The notes under the pieces: model-generated
The model's database searches: none
What the model saw: the letters and a program-made list of their open reading frames with translations, nothing else
What the model was told of the DNA's origin: nothing
Position numbers and translations under genes: made by a program
In this document: in pieces, positions 1 through 8,359 of the stretch
Layout of the letters: each line of letters starts with the position of its first letter
Numbering within the stretch: the first letter of the stretch is position 1
Source of the DNA: an uncultured Bacteroidales bacterium
GTDB lineage: Bacteria > Bacteroidota > Bacteroidia > Bacteroidales > UBA932
Reading direction: 5' to 3'
NCBI GenBank assembly: GCA_900316245.1
Contig: ONCE01000001.1
Coordinates: forward strand, 120,123-184,122
Length of the DNA stretch: 64,000 nt

Positions 1-320
1 TCATGTTCCTGAGCTACAGCGGAAAGTGGGACATCCTGCAGGCCACCAAGAAGGCCGCAGCCACCCTTACGCCGGAGCAGTTCCAGCAGATGGAAATCAA
101 GGATCTGGATAACTATCTGGTCACCGCCGGCATCCCGGATCCGGATCTGGTCATCCGTACTTCCGGAGAACTCCGCATCTCCAATTACCTGCTGTGGCAA
201 ACCGCATATTCCGAGTTCTATTTCACCGATGTCCTGTGGCCTGAATTCCGTGAGCCGCAGTTTATGGAGGCCCTGGAAGCCTATGCCGCCCGGGACCGCC
301 GTTATGGAAAAGTGAAATAA
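1..320 (+). CDS. uppS: Isoprenyl (undecaprenyl diphosphate) synthase, C-terminal part
   Basis: Cis-prenyltransferase that extends farnesyl diphosphate to the C55 lipid carrier used for peptidoglycan and surface glycans. Only the last 106 or so codons are in the window; the 5' part lies upstream and the frame is already open at base 3. The family signature RTSGELRISNYLLWQ is present, with the arginines and serine that hold the isopentenyl diphosphate phosphates, followed by the typical YTDVLWPEF-like block (here FTDVLWPEF) and a short basic tail. bamA follows 35 bp downstream, with a promoter in the gap. The identification is secure; it is partial only because of the window edge. Confidence 0.95.
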   Translation, partial: MFLSYSGKWDILQATKKAAATLTPEQFQQMEIKDLDNYLVTAGIPDPDLVIRTSGELRISNYLLWQTAYSEFYFTDVLWPEFREPQFMEALEAYAARDRRYGKVK

Positions 321-326
321 AATGCT

Positions 327-334
327 TACCTTTG
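327..334 (+). promoter_or_regulatory. Bacteroidota -7 box for bamA
   Basis: TACCTTTG matches TAnnTTTG and lies 21 nt before the bamA ATG, just after the uppS stop. It argues that bamA can be transcribed independently of uppS. Confidence 0.6.
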
Positions 335-355
335 CAAGATAACAATTTAGCTGGA

Positions 356-2941
356 ATGACAGGAAAAAAGATACTCTGCATCGCTGCCCTGCTGCTTGCG
401 GCCGTCTCTCTCAAGGCCCAGAGCGGGACTAGCGGCATAGAAGTAGACTATAACCGTCCCAAAAAGTATGTAGTGGGCGGCGTAGGTGTAGAAGGAAACC
501 AGTATTTCAACGAGCATCAGATTATTCAGCTGACGGGTATGCAGCCCGGTCAGGAAATCATAGTCCCCGGTGACGATGTAACCGGTATAGTCAAGCGCCT
601 GGTGGCCCAGCGTTACTTTGAAGACGTGGCCGTGGTCATCGACTCTCTCAGCGCATCGGCCGATACGGCCTGGTTCAAGGTGTGCATCCGCGAACGTCCC
701 CGTGTATCCCGCTGGACTTACAGCGGCGTCAAGTCCGGAGAAAAGAAAGACCTCCAGGAGCGTCTGAACCTCCGCCCGGGCCGTGAATACTCGGACTATG
801 TGAAGAACACTTCCATAGACATTATCAAGCGTTACTATAAGGAGAAGGGTTACCTCAAGGTAGACGTAGACGCCCAGGTGGTTCGTGACAGTATGATCCG
901 CAGCGCCATCCGCGTCAATTTCGCCGTAGACCGCGGTCCCAAGGTCCGTATCAAGAACATCAACTTCTACGGCAACGAGCACGTGAAGGAGCGCAAGTTG
1001 GCCAAGAACATGCACGAGACTCACTCCAACAAGTGGTACAACTTCTTCAAGAGCAAGAAATTCAAGGAAAAGGAATACGAGACAGACCGCAAGACCGTCC
1101 TGGACGCCTTCAATGAGGCCGGTTACCGGGATGCCCGTCTGATCCGGGATTCCGTCTATTATCTGCCGGACGGCAAACATCTGGCCATCGATATGTTCTT
1201 TGAAGAAGGCCCGCAGTACTATTTCCGCGATATCAAATGGACGGGTAACTCCGTTTATCCCACCGACGCCCTTAACGAGATTCTCCAGGTCAAGAAGGGA
1301 GACATCTACGATATGGTTACCCTCAACAAGCGTCTGCTGGGCGGCGGCAAGGAAAATGAGTACGATGTTTCCAAACTGTACCGCGACAACGGTTACCTCT
1401 TCCTGCAGCTCACTCCGGTGGAGGTCAATATCCAGAAGGACTCCGTAGACCTGGAAATCCGTATTTCCGAGGGTAAGCCCGCCACCATCAACGACGTCAT
1501 CATCAACGGTAACGATCTTACCAACGAGCGTGTAGTCCGCCGTCAGGTCATGACGCGCCCCGGCTACCTGTTCAGCCAGTCCGACTTTGAACGTTCCATC
1601 CGTGAAATTGCCTCTATGGGCCAGTTTGACCCCGAAGCCATCATGAAGCAGGGCGTAGGTTATTCCATCCTGCCCAACCAGATCAGCAACACGGTGGACG
1701 TTGTCTATAATGTAACGGAGAAACCCTCCTCGCAGCTGGAACTTTCCGGCGGTTGGGGCGGTAACACCTTCGTGCTCACGGCCGGTGTAAGCTTCAACAA
1801 CTTCTCTACCCGCCGTATGCTGGAGAAGGGCGCCTGGCGTCCGGTTCCTCTGGGAGACGCCCAGAACCTCGCCTTCCGCTTCCAGACCAACGGTAAGTAC
1901 TACACTTCCCTCAGCGCCAGCTTCTCCGAGCCCTGGCTCTTTGGCAAGAAGCCTACTTCCCTGAGCCTCTCCGCCTACTATTCCAGAATGACGGACTCCT
2001 ACCTGGCCATCGGTATCCTGTCCACGGACAAGATGTTTGAGGTATTCGGTTTCAACGCCGGTATCGGCACCCGCCTCAAGTGGCCGGACAACTACTTCGT
2101 CCTGTACAACGGTCTCAGCTGGCAGACTTATAAGCTCACCAACTGGACCAACAGCTACTTCGCCTTCAACGACGGTATTTCCCACAACCTGAGTTATACC
2201 ATCAACCTGTCCCGTAACTCCTCCGACCAGCAGATCTACCCTCGTACGGGTTCCGAGTTCACTGCTTCCCTGCAGTTCACTCCTCCGTACTCCCTGCTCA
2301 GAAAGTACACGTATGACGACGAGGGCAACAAGGTGCCGGTCAAGAGTTGGAGAGACGTCAATTATGACAAATGGACCTCTGCCCAGCGCTACAAGTGGAT
2401 CGAGTACCACAAGTGGAAGGTCAGCGGTACCGTATATACCAAACTGGTGGGAGACCTGGTCCTGATGACCCGCGCCCAGTTCGGTTACCTGGGTTACTAC
2501 AACCGCAACTGGGGTTATTCTCCCTTCGAGAACTTCCAGGTGGGCGGTGACGGTATGTCCGGTTACATGACCTATGGTGCAGAAATCATCTCCCTGCGTG
2601 GTTACGAGGACTATTCCCTCACGCCCAAGAAGCACACGCCTTACAGCCAGAATCTGGAGAGTTACGCCGGTAACGTATACGACAAGTTCACGGTAGAACT
2701 CCGTTACCCGGTGATCCTGCAGCCGCAGAGCACCATCTACGCCCTGGTCTTCCTGGAGGGCGGTAACTGCTGGAGCGATATCCGCGAGTTCAACCCGTTC
2801 CAGATCAAGCGAAGCGCCGGTGTGGGTGTGCGTGTGTTCCTCCCTATGATCGGCCTGCTGGGTGTTGACTGGGGCTACGGCTTCGACGACAAGACCAACG
2901 GCGGAAGCCAGTTCCACTTCGTGCTGGGTCAGCAGTTCTAA
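356..2941 (+). CDS. bamA: BamA/Omp85 outer membrane assembly protein
   Basis: Central pore of the beta-barrel assembly machinery in the outer membrane. The ATG at 356 is chosen because it begins a good Sec signal peptide (MTGKKILCIAALLLAAVSLKA) just after a promoter; the TTG at 332 overlaps that promoter. The 861-aa product has several POTRA-type repeats in roughly residues 40-430 (for example VKIKNINFYGN-like and PATINDVIINGN segments) and a C-terminal 16-strand barrel rich in aromatic residues. It ends in Phe (VLGQQF), as barrel substrates do. ompH/skp follows 66 bp downstream, the classic chaperone partner. A same-length antisense frame covers the gene and is a codon-bias shadow. Confidence 0.95.
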   Translation: MTGKKILCIAALLLAAVSLKAQSGTSGIEVDYNRPKKYVVGGVGVEGNQYFNEHQIIQLTGMQPGQEIIVPGDDVTGIVKRLVAQRYFEDVAVVIDSLSASADTAWFKVCIRERPRVSRWTYSGVKSGEKKDLQERLNLRPGREYSDYVKNTSIDIIKRYYKEKGYLKVDVDAQVVRDSMIRSAIRVNFAVDRGPKVRIKNINFYGNEHVKERKLAKNMHETHSNKWYNFFKSKKFKEKEYETDRKTVLDAFNEAGYRDARLIRDSVYYLPDGKHLAIDMFFEEGPQYYFRDIKWTGNSVYPTDALNEILQVKKGDIYDMVTLNKRLLGGGKENEYDVSKLYRDNGYLFLQLTPVEVNIQKDSVDLEIRISEGKPATINDVIINGNDLTNERVVRRQVMTRPGYLFSQSDFERSIREIASMGQFDPEAIMKQGVGYSILPNQISNTVDVVYNVTEKPSSQLELSGGWGGNTFVLTAGVSFNNFSTRRMLEKGAWRPVPLGDAQNLAFRFQTNGKYYTSLSASFSEPWLFGKKPTSLSLSAYYSRMTDSYLAIGILSTDKMFEVFGFNAGIGTRLKWPDNYFVLYNGLSWQTYKLTNWTNSYFAFNDGISHNLSYTINLSRNSSDQQIYPRTGSEFTASLQFTPPYSLLRKYTYDDEGNKVPVKSWRDVNYDKWTSAQRYKWIEYHKWKVSGTVYTKLVGDLVLMTRAQFGYLGYYNRNWGYSPFENFQVGGDGMSGYMTYGAEIISLRGYEDYSLTPKKHTPYSQNLESYAGNVYDKFTVELRYPVILQPQSTIYALVFLEGGNCWSDIREFNPFQIKRSAGVGVRVFLPMIGLLGVDWGYGFDDKTNGGSQFHFVLGQQF

Positions 2942-3007
2942 CAAGGCACAATATTTGAAAGATTTGTCCGGAACTCATTTAGAAGAAAACAAAAATTAAT
3001 TGAAGAT

Positions 3008-3580
3008 ATGAAAAAACTATTTGTTATTGCTCTCGCAGCACTTGCTACCATCACCGCCTCTGCCCAGCAGTTTGGTAAGGTGAACTTCAGCGAACTCGTG
3101 GCCCTCGCCCCCGAGATGGACGCAGCCCGTACCACCATCGCCGCTTCCCAGAAAGAGGCCGAAGAAACCTACGCCGCCATGGTGGAGGAATATCAGGGCA
3201 AGATGACCCAGTATCAGCAGAAGCAGTCCACCTGGACCGCCGCCATCCGCGAATCCAAGGAGCGTGAACTGATGGAGATCCAGAACCGCATTCAGGAATT
3301 CCAGCAGTCCATCTCCCAGGAACTCCAGCAGCAGCAGGACCAGCTCACCGCTCCCATCCAGGAGAAGGCCAGCAATGTAGTAAAGGAAATTGCCAAGGCC
3401 AAGGGTCTGGTAGCCCTCTTCGATGTTTCCCAGGCCATCTACTTCGATGAGTCCAAGGTTCTGGACATCACCGCCGAGGCCCGCAAGGCTATGGGTATCC
3501 CCGAAGGCCGCACCATCGAGTCCCTCCAGGCCGAACTTCAGGCCCAGGCCGAAGCCGCCCAGGCTGCCGCCACCAAGTAG
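3008..3580 (+). CDS. OmpH/Skp family periplasmic chaperone
   Basis: Periplasmic holdase that carries unfolded outer-membrane proteins to BamA. It has a signal peptide (MKKLFVIALAALATITASAQ), then a short beta segment with the family pattern KVNFSELVALAPEMDAA, then a long charged and Gln-rich coiled coil (about residues 45-125), then a return segment (VALFDVSQAIYFDESKVLDIT) that rebuilds the trimerisation core. The 190-aa length is usual. It follows bamA and ends before a strong terminator at 3602, so bamA-ompH probably form one transcript. The Ala/Gln-rich tail is low complexity. Confidence 0.9.
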   Translation: MKKLFVIALAALATITASAQQFGKVNFSELVALAPEMDAARTTIAASQKEAEETYAAMVEEYQGKMTQYQQKQSTWTAAIRESKERELMEIQNRIQEFQQSISQELQQQQDQLTAPIQEKASNVVKEIAKAKGLVALFDVSQAIYFDESKVLDITAEARKAMGIPEGRTIESLQAELQAQAEAAQAAATK

Positions 3581-3601
3581 TAATCATTAATCCAAAATAT
3601 G

Positions 3602-3637
3602 AAAAAGGTTAACTCAACTGCGGGTTAACCTTTTTTG
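3602..3637 (+). terminator. Intrinsic terminator after ompH
   Basis: Hairpin with arms GGTTAAC and GTTAACC, ten-base loop, preceded by A5 and followed by T6; ends the bamA-ompH unit. Confidence 0.85.
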
Positions 3638-3643
3638 TTTTGA

Positions 3644-3705
3644 TAGGCCGGAGTGGAGCGAAGCGGAACGGAGTCCCCCCGGTATACCATACCCTCCAGC
3701 CAGAA
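3644..3705. repeat. GC-rich folded intergenic stretch, possibly an eroded element
   Basis: Contains GGAGCGAAGCGGAACGG and GGTATACC, and imperfect outer arms GGCCGGAGTGG (3647-3657) against the complement of the CCCTCCAGCC block (about 3693-3702). It resembles in style the structured elements at 13238 and 42440 (GAAGC-type loops, GGTATACC) but is not alignable end to end. No gene is seen here. Confidence 0.3.
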
Positions 3706-3707
3706 AG

Positions 3708-3740
3708 AAAAAAAAGGCCGACGGTGAAGTCGGTCTTTTC
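3708..3740 (-). terminator. Terminator of gdhA
   Basis: Arms GGCCGAC and GTCGGTC around GGTGAA; on the minus strand the hairpin is followed by a long T run. It sits 21 bp beyond the gdhA stop and could also work on the plus strand. Confidence 0.8.
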
Positions 3741-3760
3741 TGTGAGTATTTAGGCTAATC

Positions 3761-5104
3761 CTAGATCGTGCCTTGTTCAAGCATTGCGGTTGCGACCTTC
3801 ATAAAGCCGGCGATGTTGGCGCCCTTTACGTAGTCGATGGTGCCGTCGGGCTGGGTGCCGTACTTGACGCACTGCTCGTGGATGGACTTCATGATGAAAT
3901 GGAGTTTGTCGTCCACTTCCTGGCCGCTCCAGGAGATGTGCTCTGCGTTCTGGGTCATTTCCAGACCGGAAGTAGCAACACCACCGGCGTTCACGGCCTT
4001 ACCGGGAGCGAAGAGGATACCGTTGTGCTGGAAGTAGTGGATGGCACCGGGCTGGCAACCCATATTGGAAACCTCGCAGCAGCACCAGCAACCGTTGGCT
4101 ACCAGTTCCTTGGCGTCCTCCTCGGAGAGTTCGTTCTGGAAGGCGCAGGGGAGAGCGATGTCTACGGGAATGCTCCAGGCCTTCTTGCCGGCAGTGAATA
4201 CAGCCTTGCCGGGGAACTTGTCGGCCATATCCTGGACCTTGTTGCGGTTGGAGGCGCGCATGACCAGCATATAGTCAATCATTTCCTTGGTGATGCCGTC
4301 AGGGATGTGGCAGACGCCGTCGGGGCCGGAGATGGCCACAACCTTGGCGCCCAGTTCGGTGGCCTTGATGCAGGCGCCCCAGGCAACGTTACCGAAACCG
4401 GAAACGGCTACCTTCTTGCCCTTGATGTCCTTGCCGGCTTTCTCCAGCAGGTGATGGGTGAAGTAGAGGGCACCGAAACCGGTGGCTTCCGGACGGAGGA
4501 TGGAACCGCCCCAGGTGCTGCCCTTACCGGTGAGAACGCCGGTGTTGTACTGGCGGGCCAGTTTCTTGTACATACCATAGAGGTAACCGATCTCGCGGCC
4601 GCCTACGCCTACGTCACCGGCAGGGATATCCTGGTCGGGTCCGATGCAGTTCCAGAGCTCCAGCATGAAGGCCTGGCAGAAGCGCATGATTTCGTCGTTG
4701 GACTTGCCCACGGGGTCGAAGTCACTACCGCCCTTGGCGCCGCCCATAGGAAGGGTGGTGAGGGCGTTCTTGAACGTCTGCTCGAAGCCCAGGAATTTGA
4801 GCATGGAAGGCGTCACGGCCTTGTGGAAGCGGAGACCGCCTTTATAGGGACCAATGGCACTGTTGAACTGGATACGGTAGCCGGTGTTGGTCTGGACTTC
4901 GCCCTTGTCGTCAATCCAGGTTACGCGGAAGGTGAAGATACGGTCCGGTTCTACCAGACGCTCCACGATCTTGGCTTTCTCGAATTCGGGATGCTGGTTG
5001 TACACATCCTCGATAGACTCCAGCACTTCCTGAACAGCCTGAAGGTACTCTTTCTCAAGCGGGTACTTGGCCTGAAGGCGTGCCATGATGTCAGTAGTTT
5101 TCAT
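3761..5104 (-). CDS. gdhA: NADP-type glutamate dehydrogenase
   Basis: Catalyses reductive amination of 2-oxoglutarate, the main ammonium assimilation route in gut Bacteroidales. The 447-aa length fits the hexameric class. Visible motifs: GPYKGGLRFH (substrate pocket), PMGGAKGGSDFDP with the catalytic lysine, the domain II dinucleotide-binding turn SGFGNVAWGA, and the carboxylate region NAGGVATSGLEMTQN. Start: ATG at 5104, with a TAAATTTG box about 60 nt upstream. It is monocistronic with its own terminator and is divergent from the M49-like lipoprotein gene. The large plus-strand open frame opposite is a shadow. Confidence 0.97.
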   Translation of the reverse strand: MKTTDIMARLQAKYPLEKEYLQAVQEVLESIEDVYNQHPEFEKAKIVERLVEPDRIFTFRVTWIDDKGEVQTNTGYRIQFNSAIGPYKGGLRFHKAVTPSMLKFLGFEQTFKNALTTLPMGGAKGGSDFDPVGKSNDEIMRFCQAFMLELWNCIGPDQDIPAGDVGVGGREIGYLYGMYKKLARQYNTGVLTGKGSTWGGSILRPEATGFGALYFTHHLLEKAGKDIKGKKVAVSGFGNVAWGACIKATELGAKVVAISGPDGVCHIPDGITKEMIDYMLVMRASNRNKVQDMADKFPGKAVFTAGKKAWSIPVDIALPCAFQNELSEEDAKELVANGCWCCCEVSNMGCQPGAIHYFQHNGILFAPGKAVNAGGVATSGLEMTQNAEHISWSGQEVDDKLHFIMKSIHEQCVKYGTQPDGTIDYVKGANIAGFMKVATAMLEQGTI

Positions 5105-5162
5105 GATAAATGAAATAGTTTTGGTTAATTAATATTGATAAGTAATAGTGTCAAAAGTGATA

Positions 5163-5170
5163 CAAATTTA
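5163..5170 (-). promoter_or_regulatory. -7 box for gdhA
   Basis: On the minus strand reads TAAATTTG, 58 nt upstream of the gdhA ATG; the leader in between is AT-rich with no clear structure. Confidence 0.5.
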
Positions 5171-5250
5171 AAGAGAAAAACGGGAATAAGCAAGCATTCT
5201 TTACGAAAGATTCTTTTGGCAAAAAAGCTGGTTATCTAATAAGAAATGAT

Positions 5251-5258
5251 TAACTTTG
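5251..5258 (+). promoter_or_regulatory. -7 box for the M49-like lipoprotein gene
   Basis: TAACTTTG, 41 nt before the ATG at 5300, in the divergent gap with gdhA. Confidence 0.6.
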
Positions 5259-5299
5259 CAAGATTGTTTGTAGAATAGTATAGTATCAATTCAATAGCA

Positions 5300-6898
5300 A
5301 TGAAAAAGCTCAGAATCGCACTGGTTCTCACCGTGGCTGCCGCAGGGCTCTGGTCCTGCCAGGAAGGCCGCACCAAGGCCGAGCGCCTGCTGGAGAACTA
5401 TGCAGAGGTGGTCATTCCCGCACCGGATCTCTCGGGGATCACCGACAATGGAAAAGAGGTTCTCAACCTGTACCGCTTTGCAGCAGACGAAGCCGATGCC
5501 ATCTATTGGCAGCAGGCTTTCGGGGACAAGGCTTTCTTCAGCGCCCTTCCCTATGCCGAGCGTGAATTCGCCTACGTGAACTACGGCCCCTGGGACCGCA
5601 TTGACGAGCAGCCCTTCCTGGATGGCTTCGGCCCCAGACCTGCCGGCGCCCGTTTCTACCCGGAGGATATGACCGTAGAGGAATTCGAGGCCTGGAACAA
5701 CCCCCTCAAGGACAGCCCCTACACGCTGGTGGAGCGCACCCCCGACGGCTCTCTGGAAGCCGTCTGGTACCACGACGCCTACTCCGCCTACGTGAAGAAG
5801 ATTTCCCACTATCTCAAGGCTGCCGCCGACATCACCATCAAGGCCAGCGTCCGCAACTACCTTCTCAAGAAGGCCGATGCCGTTCTCACCGATGATTATT
5901 ATGAGAGCGAACTTGCCTGGCTGGATATGACGGACAGCAAGATGGACCTGGTGATCGGCCCTCTGGAGACCATCGACGATGACCTCCTGGGCAAGAAGGC
6001 TTCCTATGGCGCCTATGTTCTGCTCAAGAACCTGGAGCGTACCGGCGAGTTGGAGGAAGTTTCCCGCCACCTGCCCGAACTGCAGGCCGCTCTCCCCGGA
6101 GACCCTGCCTATCACGATTTCGAGCCCGGTCTGGCTTCCAACATCTTCTCCTGCAACGTGCTTTACTACGGCGGTTACACCAATGCCGGTTACAAGACCA
6201 TCGCCATCAACTTCCCCTACGACGCCAAGCTCCAGGAGGAAGTGGGTACCCGTACCATCCTGTTCGACAACATCATCCGCGAGAAGTTCAACCGCACCGT
6301 CTTCCCGGTGGGTATGACCCTGCTCGAGGGTGACGACCGTCCCCACGTGGACGCCAACGCCTTCTACTGGGAAATCGTGTACCGTGAGGTGGCCAAGGGC
6401 CTGGGTGTGAAGGAGACCATTAACGGCAAGGGACCGGTATCCGCCGCCCTGGGCAACGAAGCCCTCACCATCGAGAAGCTCAAGTCCAACATCCTGGGTA
6501 CTTACCTCTGCCTGCACGAGGTAGGAGCCCATAACGTGGAGGCCCTCATCATGCAGCCCGACGTGGTGGCAACCTTCGTGGTGAACACCATCCGTTCTTC
6601 CCGCTTCGGTGATGCGGAAGCCACCGGCCGCGCCAACCTCATCGCTTACAACTACCTGTTGGAGCAGGGCGCCATTGCCCGCAACGCTTCCGGCAAGTAT
6701 TCCATCGACTATGTCAAGGCCGAGCAGGCCATCCACAACCTGGGCGCCCTCATCCTCAAGATCCAGGCAACCGGTGATTACAACGCCGCCGCCGATCTGG
6801 TAAACCGCTATGCCGTGGTGAGCTCCACCCTCAAGGCTGATATTGTGAACCTGGAACTCGAAAAGATTCCGGTAGATATCCGCGTATCCTACGAATAA
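5300..6898 (+). CDS. M49 (dipeptidyl peptidase III-like) lipoprotein with degenerate zinc site
   Basis: 532-aa lipoprotein (signal peptide ending LWSC at Cys20). The C-terminal half looks like the Bacteroidota branch of peptidase family M49: the block GLGVKETINGKG and the following ILGTYL helix are typical of it. In active members this region starts with HExxxH-type zinc ligands and has a Glu pair (EExxAD-like) as third ligand. Here the first motif reads Y-REVAK-GLG (R362, E363, K366) and the second reads TIEKLKSN (K393 at the expected ligand Glu). All three expected ligands are therefore replaced while the general-base Glu remains. It is probably a non-catalytic or altered homologue; a binding or scaffolding role is inference. 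It is followed after 15 bp by the transporter gene and is likely co-transcribed with it. Confidence 0.75.
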   Translation: MKKLRIALVLTVAAAGLWSCQEGRTKAERLLENYAEVVIPAPDLSGITDNGKEVLNLYRFAADEADAIYWQQAFGDKAFFSALPYAEREFAYVNYGPWDRIDEQPFLDGFGPRPAGARFYPEDMTVEEFEAWNNPLKDSPYTLVERTPDGSLEAVWYHDAYSAYVKKISHYLKAAADITIKASVRNYLLKKADAVLTDDYYESELAWLDMTDSKMDLVIGPLETIDDDLLGKKASYGAYVLLKNLERTGELEEVSRHLPELQAALPGDPAYHDFEPGLASNIFSCNVLYYGGYTNAGYKTIAINFPYDAKLQEEVGTRTILFDNIIREKFNRTVFPVGMTLLEGDDRPHVDANAFYWEIVYREVAKGLGVKETINGKGPVSAALGNEALTIEKLKSNILGTYLCLHEVGAHNVEALIMQPDVVATFVVNTIRSSRFGDAEATGRANLIAYNYLLEQGAIARNASGKYSIDYVKAEQAIHNLGALILKIQATGDYNAAADLVNRYAVVSSTLKADIVNLELEKIPVDIRVSYE

Positions 6899-6913
6899 TC
6901 AAAAATCAAGATA

Positions 6914-8359
6914 ATGGCTCAAAAATTCAACCTCAAGTATTGGGTGTTCCTGCCGCTTGTGCTCGCGATCACCATCTTCCTCTGGGCTGTGCCCGTGTCG
7001 TTCTACGGCATCGAGGCCCTCACCGTCGTGCAGCAGCGTGTTATCGCACTGTTTGTCTTTGCCGCCCTTATGTGGATTTTCGAAATCATCCCCAACTGGG
7101 CTACTTCGCTGCTGGTTATCCTGATTTCCCTGCTTACGGTTTCCAACAGGGGTATCGGCCTGTTCTGTGATCCTCAGTACGGTACGCTGGTCCCTTATGC
7201 CCGTATCATGAGCTCTATGGCAGACCCTGTGGTCATGCTCTTCCTGGGCGGCTTCGTGCTGGCCATCATGGCAGAGAAGTACGGCCTGGACGTCACTATG
7301 GCCCGTGCCCTCCTGAAACTCTTCGGTACCAAGCCGGAGATTGTGCTACTGGGCTTCCTCATCATGATCTCCATCTTCTCGATGTTTATGTCCAACACCG
7401 CCACCGCCGCTATGATGCTGGCCCTCCTCACCCCGGTGCTTTCCAAGCTTCCGGCCGATGACAAGGGTAAGATCGGCCTGGCCCTGTCCATCCCCGTTGC
7501 CGCCAACCTCGGTGGTATCGGCACCCCTATCGGCACCCCTCCCAACGCCACCGCCAAGGGCGCTCTGGAACAGGCCGGTATCGACGTGAGCTTCGGTGAG
7601 TGGTGCGCCCATATGATCCCTTACGTGATCATTATGATTGTGATTGCCTGGATCGTGCTGCGCGTGTTGTTCCCCTTCAAGACCAAGAAGCTTGTGCTTG
7701 AGATCCCCGAAAGCACCCAGAAGAAAGACTGGAAGCTCTATGTGGTATGGATTACCTTCATCGGTACCATCCTCCTGTGGGCAACCGAGCAGATTACCCA
7801 TATCAACTCCAACATCGTTGCCCTCATCCCGCTGGGTGTCTTCACCGCTACGGGCCTGTTCGGCAAGAACGAGATCAAGGAAATCAACTGGACCGTGCTG
7901 TGGCTGGTAGCCGGTGGCTTCTGCCTGGGTTACTGCCTGCAGGATACGGGTCTGGCCAAGGTGCTCATCCAGGCCATTCCGTTTGGCAGCATGAGCGTGG
8001 TGGTGGTGCTTATCATCGCCGGCCTTGTGTGCTACTTCCTGTCCAACTTCATCTCCAACTCCGCTACGGCTGCCCTGCTCATTCCTATCCTGATTGTGGT
8101 GGCCAACGGTATGGCCGATCCTGAGGCTGCCAACAACGCCCAGTTCCTGGCCATGGGTGGCACTTCGGCCATGATTATCTTCATCGCCGTCTGCGCCTCC
8201 ATCGCCATGCTGTTCCCCATCTCCACTCCTCCGAATGCCATTGCTTCCTCTACCGGTATGGTGGAGACCAAGGATATGACCAAGGTGGGTCTGATAATGG
8301 GTGTCATCGGCTTCTTGCTGGGTTACTTCTGGCTTACGAAATTATTCCCGTTCGCATAA
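6914..8359 (+). CDS. DASS/SLC13-family sodium:carboxylate symporter
   Basis: Inner-membrane divalent-anion symporter of the INDY type, predicted to import C4-dicarboxylates, citrate or similar anions with sodium. The 481-aa protein has about 11 hydrophobic segments and the two pseudo-symmetric SNT signatures that bind sodium and substrate: MSNTATAAMM (about residues 157-166) and ISNSATAALL (about 380-390). Each is paired with a GTPIGTPPN or PISTPPNA loop. The stop codon overlaps the start of the porin gene by one base (TAATG), so the two are translationally coupled. Substrate cannot be fixed from sequence. Confidence 0.9.
   Translation: MAQKFNLKYWVFLPLVLAITIFLWAVPVSFYGIEALTVVQQRVIALFVFAALMWIFEIIPNWATSLLVILISLLTVSNRGIGLFCDPQYGTLVPYARIMSSMADPVVMLFLGGFVLAIMAEKYGLDVTMARALLKLFGTKPEIVLLGFLIMISIFSMFMSNTATAAMMLALLTPVLSKLPADDKGKIGLALSIPVAANLGGIGTPIGTPPNATAKGALEQAGIDVSFGEWCAHMIPYVIIMIVIAWIVLRVLFPFKTKKLVLEIPESTQKKDWKLYVVWITFIGTILLWATEQITHINSNIVALIPLGVFTATGLFGKNEIKEINWTVLWLVAGGFCLGYCLQDTGLAKVLIQAIPFGSMSVVVVLIIAGLVCYFLSNFISNSATAALLIPILIVVANGMADPEAANNAQFLAMGGTSAMIIFIAVCASIAMLFPISTPPNAIASSTGMVETKDMTKVGLIMGVIGFLLGYFWLTKLFPFA

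Noticed and set aside
347-2944. 865-residue antisense frame over bamA, and similar long frames over gdhA, the M49-like gene, thrA, gyrA and the Clp gene
   Set aside because: Same codon-bias shadow effect; no promoters, signal peptides or family motifs, while the plus or minus partner is a known family.
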